Below are positions 56,774 to 64,000 of a stretch of DNA of 64,000 nucleotides, piece by piece (position 1 is the first letter of the stretch; each line of letters starts with the position of its first letter). Under the pieces are notes generated by a model. That model was not told the origin of the DNA. It made no database searches and worked only from the letters and a program-made list of their open reading frames with translations. Made by a program: the position numbers and the translations under genes. Location: NCBI RefSeq assembly GCF_000226115.1, contig NC_016457.1, forward strand, positions 5,518,001 through 5,582,000, given 5' to 3'. Source of the stretch: Thermothielavioides terrestris NRRL 8126. Lineage: Eukaryota > Ascomycota > Sordariomycetes > Sordariales > Chaetomiaceae.

Positions 56774-57970
56774 ATGGCGAAGCCCGATAACCTTCCCGAG
56801 ATGGAGTACCGCTTCCTGGGCCGCTCCGGGCTGCAGGTCTCGGCCATATCGCTGGGCGGCTGGCTCACCTATGGCGGGCACGTCGACCGCGAGGGGACGT
56901 TCGCCTGCATGAAGGCTGCCTACGACTGCGGCATCAACTTCTTCGACTGCGCCGAAGGGTACGCCGGGGGCGAATCGGAGAAGGTCATGGGCGAGGCCAT
57001 CAAGAAGTTCGGGTGGAAGAGGAACGACCTCGTCATCTCGACCAAGGTACAGATTAAACCATATTTTTGTTGAACCCCTATTTCTGCGAGTGCTGAGGCT
57101 GACGGGTCCTAGCTCTACTGGGGCGATGCCTTCAGCGACAGCAAGGTAAACAACCGTGGCCTGTCCCGGAAGCACATCATCGAGGGCATGAACATGTCCC
57201 TCGAGAGGCTGCAGCTGGACTATGTCGACCTGATCTTTGCCCACCGGCCGGACCGCCACACGCCCATGGAGGAGACCGTGCGCGCGTTCAACCACCTGAT
57301 CAACACGGGCAAGGCGCTGTACTGGGGCACGTCTGAATGGAACGCCGACGAGATCGCGCAAGCGTGGCGGTACGCCGACAAGTTGGGCCTGATCGGGCCT
57401 GTGATGGGTGTGTACATCTTGCCCCGACATCATCTCTCTTGCGTGACGAGAGAATTAAACATGGAAGAGGTCCCAAGAGCTAACACGAACCTCGCAGAGC
57501 AACCGCGGTACAACATGCTGGAGCGCATCCAGGTCGAGCGCGAGTACGCCCACCTGTACCGCGAGGTCGGCCTCGGCCTGACGGTCTTCTCGCCCATGCG
57601 GCAGGGCATCCTGTCGGGCAAGTACAAGAACGGCATCCCGGACGGGTCGCGGTTCGCGCAGACGCAGGTCGAGTTCATCGCCGGTTTCTGGAAGCGGACG
57701 GGCAAGGAGGAGTTCCAGGCCATGGCGGACCAGGTCAGCAAGCTGGAGCCCATCGCGGAGCGGCTCGGCATCAAGCAGAGCGTGCTGGCGCTGGCGTGGG
57801 TGCTGGCGAACCCCAACGTGAGCTCGGCCATCACTGGCGCGAGCAGCCCGGCGCAGGTCTACGAGAACATCGAGGCCGTGCGGGCGTACAAGAAGCTGAC
57901 GCCCGAGATCATGGACGAGATCGACAGCATCCTCAACAACAAGCCGCCTGAGGTCACCATGAGATACTAG
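56774..57970 (+). CDS. aldo-keto reductase, Kv-channel beta-subunit type
   Basis: NADPH-dependent aldo-keto reductase of the branch related to potassium-channel beta subunits and fungal AKRs. Exons 56774-57046, 57113-57407 and 57498-57970 encode 346 aa. The barrel shows YRFLGRSGLQVSAISLGGW at the start, FFDCAEGYAGGESEKVMG with catalytic Asp and Tyr, LVISTK with the catalytic Lys, and IFAHRPDRHTP with the active-site His. The C-terminal cofactor segment includes VFSPMRQGILSGKYKNG and SSAITGASSPAQVYEN. The substrate is unknown. It is divergent from the CCHC gene; the two have no evident functional link. Confidence 0.92.
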
Positions 57971-58357
57971 TCGGGCTGGAATTAACGTTCAGAAAACAAA
58001 ACACAAAAATAAAGTGTAATTGAAGTGCATCCACCTCGATGGTTTTATCAGCTGGCGGAAAATGAACGGTGGCCGTTGATGCAGTCAGTGGAAAAGTAAA
58101 ATCGGCCGATTTTGGCGGAGTGACAGCCCACCTCGCAGTGTTTCTCGAACGGTGCCTGGCAGGCCCGATTGGCCCAAACGGGGGTAAGCTGCCCCGCTCT
58201 TCCGCCCCCGCCCCTGTCAATGGCCCGCTAACAACTCCGGACCCCGTACCATCCGAACCTCAAACTTGGCAGGAGGCGGTAACATGCCGTGAGCTTCAAC
58301 TCCCCGGAACTGCCGCCGCTTGCCTCACCCTCCTCCAAGTCGGCCAGTACCATCGCC
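57971..58357. other. spacer and promoter of the desaturase gene
   Basis: 387 bp. The open frame extends upstream of 58358 without an ATG; an ATG at 58284 is followed at once by a GTGAGC donor-like sequence, so a tiny upstream exon is possible but unproven. Confidence 0.5.
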
Positions 58358-59711
58358 ATGGCTCGCTCGGGGGCGGCATCGACGAATTCCTCTTCCAAGA
58401 GGAACGGGCGCGCTGCCAATGGCAAGACCAACGGCAATGCCAACGGGAACCGCAGCGCCGATGCAAACGGTGCGTCGGCCGGCGAAGCGCAGCTCGACGT
58501 CGACCCCACGGATCCCAAGTACCGCGACTTCTTCTGGACCTACACCGAGGAGCCACACCGCACAAGACGTCTTGCCATCATCAAGGCACATCCAGAGGTG
58601 AGCCTGGTCTACGGTGGTACTCACCACGTTTCTCTCGGTTTGGTTTAACACATCTGTTCCTCCGCCTTAGGTCACCAAGCTCTGCGGGCCGGAACCTTTG
58701 ACCAAGTACGTCGTAGCTGGTGTCGTCGCTCTCCAGCTGCTGCTCGCACACCTCCTGCGCGACACGCCTTTCTGGTCGTGGAAGTTTTGGGCCGTCGCCT
58801 ACGTCTTCGGCGCCACCTCGAACCAGAACCTCTTCCTCGCCATCCACGAGATCTCGCACAACCTCGCCTTCCGCTCGCCCACAGCCAACCGCCTCCTTGC
58901 CATCTTTGCCAACCTGCCCATCGGGCTGCCGTACAGCGCCTCGTTCAGGGTGCGTGGCCCTCTCTCTGCACCGCTCGCTCTCTGAACTACCACACTAACA
59001 GCCCTCCCCCAGCCGTACCACCTCACCCACCACAAGTCCCTCGGCGTCGACGGCCTCGACACGGACCTGCCGACCGCTCTCGAGGCCTTCTTCCTCGACT
59101 CCATCCTCGGCAAGGCCTTCTTCTGCACCTTCCAGATCTTCTTCTACGCCATCCGGCCCATGACCATCTACCGCGTGCCGTTCACCTGGGTGCACTGGGT
59201 CAACCTAGCGGTCCAGCTCGCCTTCGACTACGTGCTCGTGTTCCGCCTGCCGGCCTACTTCAGCGCCCAGTCGCTGCTGTACCTGCTGCTGTCCTCCTTC
59301 CTCGCCGGCTCGCTGCACCCGACCGCGGGCCACTTCATCGCCGAGCACTACGTCTACGAGAAGGTGCTGCCGGAGGCCCGCGACCCGCGGAACAACATCC
59401 CCATCCCGGAGACGTTCAGCTACTACGGCCCGCTGAACCTGGTCACGTACAACGTCGGCCTGCACAACGAGCACCACGACTTCCCCGCCGTCCCCTGGAC
59501 GCGGCTGCCCGCGCTGCACGAGATGGCCAAGGAATTCTACGCCGATCTGCCGCACCACCGGAGCTGGACCTACGTGCTGTGGCGGTTCATCTTTGATGAC
59601 GAGGTCGGCATCCGGTGTCGCGTGAAGAGGAAGCAGGGCGGTAGGGTGGTGGGCGGTGGTACCGCCGTGGCGAAGGTGGCGGATTGGAAGCAGGAAGAGG
59701 TGGAAGCATGA
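58358..59711 (+). CDS. sphingolipid delta-4 desaturase (Des1-like)
   Basis: ER membrane di-iron enzyme that puts the delta-4 double bond into dihydroceramide, a step toward fungal glucosylceramide. Exons 58358-58597, 58671-58949 and 59013-59711 give 405 aa. The first 50 residues are Ser/Asn/Ala-rich. The family signature FFWTYTEEPHRTRRLAIIKAHPE follows, then hydrophobic spans. All three histidine boxes are intact: HEISH near 138, HLTHH near 178 and HNEHHD near 324. The C-terminus is longer and more Lys/Gly-rich than minimal Des1 enzymes. The second box is formed at an exon junction (ASFR joined to PYHLTHH), which supports the splice. Confidence 0.95.
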
Positions 59712-60843
59712 TCAAGACTTGTGGGTTGGTTTTGCCCGGGCCAAAGTTGGAATGCCATATGATACGCCCTTTAATGTTGAGCGAGATATAGACTTGATTC
59801 AGATACAAGTGTACGATGGGTCTAATGTGCAGCTGAGCGCGTCACATTGCCTGGAATGACCACATTGAGGGGTACAAGATGTGTCTTTGTGTGAGGCAAG
59901 ATTCAATTGCCAGTGACCGTCCCACGCTGTCCAGCTGTAACCAAGCCACAAGCTTTCCCAACGGTCCCTCTCTCTCCCGTCTCTATGGGACGTTGGTTCT
60001 GCTGGTACCGTTTTGGACGCCCCAGTCTGCCGTTTTTCTCCAGAATTCGCTCTCATCGGCCGCTCTGACCGGGGGAATATGCATCGGTCTCCGGGCGGGT
60101 TGGTATGTTCGGGATCGCTGGCTTGCAGACGGGGCTTTGTCCGCCTCTGAGAGATATCACGGCCAGAAAAACATCGTAAATGAGGATCTTTTCCCAAGTA
60201 CCCAGATAGACACAAGTAAGCAATCTGGCATAGAGTGACACCAGCTGATATCCCAACGAGTCTTTTTCACACTTAGCAAGTCCCAGTACCCAGCAACCCG
60301 CAAGACCAGCTCTGCTTCCGTCACCTTGCAACACCTCCCTCGCCTTAAGTACCAGGTAGCATGACCAGTCACGCACCTCACAAGAACACAGGCACAGGAA
60401 TGTGTCACGGTACACGGAGATACTGTCTGTCACCTCCCCAGAGACAACAAGGTTAAAACGAGTTTTGTACTTCCAAGCAGTAGTGGGTAGCACCGCGTAT
60501 TATGCAGTGTTTTCCTGGACAAGCAGCAACTCCAAGTTTTTGCCTCCGCCTCCTCGTTCCCATGTCACAAGTCATCCTTTGCTATGATTACGATCCACTT
60601 GCGCTTGTTATCCACAATGCTCTCTATTTGATAGAATATACCTGGAGGTCGTATGTAAAGGGGAAGGACTGCGTTGTATGGGGAAAGTCGACATATCCCC
60701 GGTCAAGAAGTGAAACTAAAGAGATGGTCAAAAAATAGAGTCACACTCCATCCTTGGCACCCCACTTACACGTCGCGAACGCGTTCGACCCCATACTACC
60801 CTTTTTCTTCCAACCACCACAACTTCGTCAATTGCAGGCCAAA
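59712..60843. other. intergenic, no supported gene
   Basis: About 1.1 kb downstream of the desaturase, with short open frames only. It leads into the transposase fragment. Confidence 0.55.
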
Positions 60844-61362
60844 ATGCGAGCTTTTGGGCTCGAATTGTCGCCCAATATCCGGTCTATCCGGGGGAAACGA
60901 AGGTATCTCCTGGATACGGAGAAGGCTGCAATTATTGCGGCTCGACAAGCCGGGGTATCGCGCAAGACCTTGGCTTCCAACTTCGACTGCAGTTTGGCCT
61001 GCATCTCCCGTACGGTCAAACGCTTCCAAGAACGCGGAACCGTGGTTGTGAACCGCCAAAGCCTTGAATTCTCCTCGGAGCTTTTTCAACCAGCTAAGCG
61101 AAACAAAAAGGGTACTTCGCTTTTTCCGAACGTAGAACAAGAGGGTATCGGGGCTAAGCTTAACAACACTAAATCACAAGAAGAGCAGAGCAAAAGAGGA
61201 GGCTGGCGGTGCCTGAGCAGCGAGTTAGCTCGCCAGCTTCACCTTGCCGTCCTCCCCATTGAACGAACGAACCCCTATTACGCCCCTGCCATGCCTGTTT
61301 GCAGTGAGGGAGCAGAAGATGACCTGCCTCAGCCATCGCCAAGAGAAGTACAAGAACGGTAG
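60844..61362 (+). pseudogene. truncated Tc1/mariner-like transposase (HTH domain only)
   Basis: The frame encodes 172 aa. Residues 15-75 (RYLLDTEKAAIIAARQAGVS, then RKTLASNFDCSLACISRTV and KRFQERGTV) read as the helix-turn-helix DNA-binding region of a Tc1/mariner-type transposase. No DDE/D catalytic domain follows; after residue 80 the sequence is Lys/Gln/Glu-rich and unrelated to transposases. It is therefore either a degraded element or a host-kept DNA-binding remnant. The frame is open some way upstream of the ATG. No flanking inverted repeats were found by eye. Confidence 0.65.
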
Positions 61363-61741
61363 TTAGCCTTCTAGAAACAAGAAGAGGAAGAAGCAGTGGC
61401 GGCCAGAAAACGCGAAAAAAAGGGGGCACAGAAAAACGAAATCGGCCAATTCCCAGCCTCTCTTAATTCATAAACTGTGTCTGTCGTCCGCGGGCCCTGA
61501 GGCAGTAGTGATTTAGAGGCATAATAAACATAAGATGAATAAAAAAGCAGAGCATAAAGACATAACCGCCGTTAAAAACAGGGGCCGCTGGCTGGGCTGG
61601 TTAGCTAAACGAGTCAAAAAACCATCGACAATTCCGCCCTGCCTGCCGTTTCCCTCCCTCACGCAACCACCCTATTCCACCGCTGCTCGCTCCCATCAGG
61701 TCTTCTGTCCCCTCAAAGGGGCGAACAACCATGTCAAGAAG

Positions 61742-61804
<63 letters not shown>

Positions 61805-62363
61805 AGAGAAAAAAGAAAAGAAAAATAAACGGAAGGAATGAGAAATAGGGAGGCAGAAGACCGCCGTTGAGGAACGGCTTCTCTCCCTCAAGCAGAGTCC
61901 GACTCCCTTATGTGTGAGCTTTTGTATATGCGCGTGTCTTTTCATATCCATCCATCCATCCGTTGTCAATCCCAGCCCGCCACCCTTCCCTGATCAAACG
62001 CCCAAGCACAATTTACCCACACTCCGGCGCTCCAAGAAAATCAATCGTGTAAAGGAAAAAAAGAAAAAGGAGAAAAAGAAAGAGAAAAAGGAATGGAATT
62101 TTGCCTTCGTAGCTAAACCCCGATGCTATGCACGCTCATCCATGCAAGTAGACAGAACCCGCTCCAGCAACGAAACCGCAAACCAAACCGCCCGAAACCC
62201 CAAACCTAAAGCAAAACGAAGGAGTCGCAAACTATAAGAACATATCATTAGTTTCACAAAGGAAAGGCACGGCGTCAGCTGGACGCAGGGCCCTTGACCC
62301 TGCAGCAGACACTCCCTCTCCTCTCTCACCTAGGCCTAGGCAGCGAAGATACCAGAGCCAGAA
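61363..62363. other. intergenic purine-rich stretch
   Basis: This 1-kb region contains the A60 tract and further A/G-rich segments (61370-61420, 62050-62095). It holds the VAC7 3' end; no gene is supported. Confidence 0.55.
61742..61801. repeat. poly(A) tract of about 60 bp
   Basis: Sixty consecutive A, followed by AG-rich sequence. No retroelement coding sequence lies beside it, so it is treated as a simple repeat. Its true length may be uncertain because such runs assemble poorly. Confidence 0.95.
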
Positions 62364-64000
62364 TCAGGCGGAGAGAGGAAGGGAGATAGAAATGCGCACC
62401 TCCTCCGCGTCCCCATTCCCATCCGGAACGGTGGGAGACGGCGGCGGCGGCGCGGTGCCGTCGGTGGAGTTCGGCCGGGCGCCGGGCGGGTCGTTGGCGG
62501 CGTTGGGCTTGACGGTGGCCTTGCCGGAGATGGTGGCGGTGCGGACGCGCTGGCTGAGCGGCAGGGTGTACTTGAGCACGCCCTTGAGGATGAGCTGGAA
62601 CTCGTCCTCGAGGATGCGCTCCCAGCGCTCGGGCCCGCCGTACGTGCCGTTGCCCGGGTTCTTGAGGCGCACCTCGCCGGTCGAGTACGAGATGCCCTTG
62701 TGGAAGAAGGAGCCCTCGAACGACAGCGCGCTGTCGAAGCCCGTGATGCTGCCCAGCCGCATGTTGGGCGCCGCGTCGTCCGGCGGCGACGGGTCCGGGT
62801 CCGGGTCCGGATTCGGGTTCGGGTCGGCGTCCAAGGCGCTTAGCGCGCCGCCGTCTCCGCCGATCGGCTTCGGCGGCGGGGGGCCGATCTCCCCCGGGTG
62901 CGTATGCCGCCACCATTCGGAGTCGGTCATGGCGTGGGGCGACTTGGCGAACACCTCGATGTCGGCCGAGTCGACGACCACGACGACGACGTTGGGGTTG
63001 TGCGCCCGGACCGTCAGGTCGAGCATCAGTTCCTGCTGGCTCGCGACGACGTGGTCCATCGACACCAGCTGGATGTCCGTGAGCGGCTGCGAAGTCGCAA
63101 ACATGAATCCGATGGCGCCCGACACGACGAGCAGCAGCATCACCGTGAGCACCAGGCAGCTGGCGAACCGGTTGAGGACCGAGGGCGGCGGGCGGTGATA
63201 CGTCTGCGCCTCGATCGACCGCAGCGAGTGAATGCCCCTCCGGGCGCGGCCGGGCCGTGATGACCGCAGCGTGCCGGCCGCAATCAGAGGTGTCGTCTCG
63301 TCGTCGGCGCCAGTTGTCGTGTCGTCCAGGTCATAGCCCGCTGACAAGTACGCGGCCCGCTTGCCGTTCGCGCCCGCGCTGCTGCGGTTACCGAACCGGG
63401 GACTGGGAGGCCCAGACGACTGTCGCGAGCCTGCAGTGAGCGCCGCGCTGAACGGAGAATGCTCGGCAAACAGGGATGGATGTCCGTTAACGCCGCCGCC
63501 GCCGCCGCTGCGGCCCCAGCGACCGAAATGGTGGTGGTGGCGGGCTGTTCCACGGGCAGAACCGGCATTGCTCCTCCCGGTGCCCCTGCCGTCGTCTTCG
63601 ACCAGGCCGCCCTCGCTGTTTCCGTTAGTGTTGGACGAGTTGACAAATTTCATGTTCTTCTTGACAACCGCGGGCGGGCCTGCGCTTTCCATGACGGCAT
63701 GGATGGAGCGCATGCCGCTGCGGTCGGCCTGGCTGGCCATCGAAGTGGCGCTAGGCGTCCGCGAGTGGAACCTCAGAGGTCGGTCACGGGCATCTGGCGG
63801 GTTAGAGTCGTAGACGAACGTCTCTTCGGAGTCGGACGAGTTCGCTTCCTCGACCGCGCTCGCCACCTTCGCCTCGAAGATGTCGGCCTTGGACGACGCT
63901 AAGCGATTTCTGGTCAGCAAGCTGCTCATCTGGTATATGACCATGCTCTGCCTTCGACTGCCGGGCCGACGAGAGCGACTGTCTGCGGCTTCGTCGAAGT
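62364..64000 (-). CDS. vac7: Vac7-like vacuolar PI(3,5)P2 regulator, 5' end beyond window
   Basis: Vacuolar membrane protein that activates the Fab1 lipid kinase complex producing PI(3,5)P2. The frame is open to the window edge with no start needed inside it, so the N-terminal part is missing. Visible order: MSSLLTRNRLASSKADIFEA and SSDSEETFVYDSNPPDARDR, a conserved fungal Vac7 block; Ser/Gly/His-rich disordered region; a membrane span (CLVLTVMLLLVVSGAIGFMF); and a lumenal domain (LTDIQLVSMDHVVASQQELM, LDLTVRAHNPN) with a Pro/Asp repeat (PNPNPDPDPDPSPPDD) inserted. The lumenal fold resembles LEA-type beta-sandwich domains. A donor-like GTGCGC before the last 12 codons leaves open a different 3' end. 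Confidence 0.88.
   Translation of the reverse strand, partial: FDEAADSRSRRPGSRRQSMVIYQMSSLLTRNRLASSKADIFEAKVASAVEEANSSDSEETFVYDSNPPDARDRPLRFHSRTPSATSMASQADRSGMRSIHAVMESAGPPAVVKKNMKFVNSSNTNGNSEGGLVEDDGRGTGRSNAGSARGTARHHHHFGRWGRSGGGGGVNGHPSLFAEHSPFSAALTAGSRQSSGPPSPRFGNRSSAGANGKRAAYLSAGYDLDDTTTGADDETTPLIAAGTLRSSRPGRARRGIHSLRSIEAQTYHRPPPSVLNRFASCLVLTVMLLLVVSGAIGFMFATSQPLTDIQLVSMDHVVASQQELMLDLTVRAHNPNVVVVVVDSADIEVFAKSPHAMTDSEWWRHTHPGEIGPPPPKPIGGDGGALSALDADPNPNPDPDPDPSPPDDAAPNMRLGSITGFDSALSFEGSFFHKGISYSTGEVRLKNPGNGTYGGPERWERILEDEFQLILKGVLKYTLPLSQRVRTATISGKATVKPNAANDPPGARPNSTDGTAPPPPSPTVPDGNGDAEEVRISISLPLSA

Noticed and set aside
61742..61801. A60 tract as the tail of a LINE or SINE insertion
   Set aside because: No adjacent retroelement sequence or target-site duplication seen; surrounding A/G-rich DNA favours a simple repeat.

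Overview
The window is nuclear DNA from a filamentous ascomycete, most likely a Sordariomycete of the Sordariales/Chaetomiaceae type. The reasons are short introns of roughly 50-170 bp with GT...CTRAC...AG signals, strong G/C preference at third codon positions, single-gene transcription units on both strands, characteristic fungal proteins (Ecm33, Anp1, Vac7, Cub1/DUF2408, DUF3824), and an AT-rich, TpA-rich block that looks like repeat-induced point mutation (RIP). Family names come from reading the proteins by eye; no database was searched.

Layout. 1-2275 is an AT-rich, stop-riddled block that switches abruptly to GC-rich DNA. A small secreted cysteine-rich peptide gene (2813-3187) lies just outside it. 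Next come a PrxQ/Dot5-type peroxiredoxin (5768-6763), a mitochondrial carrier of the NAD/folate branch (8939-10481, minus) divergent from QCR7 (11480-11948), an Anp1-type mannosyltransferase (12988-14517, minus) and a 3-methyladenine DNA glycosylase (16348-17517). A 3.9-kb gene-poor stretch carries a 489-bp TA-flanked inverted-repeat element (19095-19587). It is followed by the GPI protein Ecm33 (21416-22756), SPF45-like splicing factor (24265-26195, minus), DEAH helicase Prp2 (26838-29621, minus), a peroxisomal acyl-CoA synthetase with a C-terminal SKL (30462-32108), a VAP/Scs2 protein (33048-34313, minus), an ABHD12-like hydrolase (35050-36258, minus), a UBA-zinc finger-UBX adaptor (36611-37746), a YCII-type protein (38354-39330), Cub1/DUF2408 (39649-41317, minus) and ribosomal P1 (42189-42772). 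The last part holds a 1150-aa DUF3824-type disordered protein (45200-48799), ER DnaJ Scj1 (49202-50621, minus), a METTL7-like methyltransferase (51580-52579), an 11-knuckle CCHC protein (52907-54795, minus), an aldo-keto reductase (56774-57970), sphingolipid delta-4 desaturase (58358-59711), a truncated Tc1-like transposase fragment (60844-61362) and the 3' part of VAC7 (62364 to the window end, minus).

How the genes relate. This is ordinary core genome rather than a metabolic cluster. Themes recur: ER, Golgi and cell surface (Anp1, Ecm33, Scs2, Scj1, sphingolipid desaturase, Vac7), RNA processing (SPF45, Prp2, CCHC protein), and mitochondria or peroxisomes (carrier, Qcr7, acyl-CoA synthetase). 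Several neighbours are divergent and probably share promoters. I found no CRISPR array, rRNA or convincing tRNA. The least-explained items are the six-cysteine peptide beside the RIP-like block, the TA-flanked element, the repeated Ala/Gly segments of the DUF3824 protein, a GC-AG intron in the CCHC gene, a tandem copy of the HEEL-stop end of SCJ1, and GGGATN repeats in both neighbouring splicing genes.
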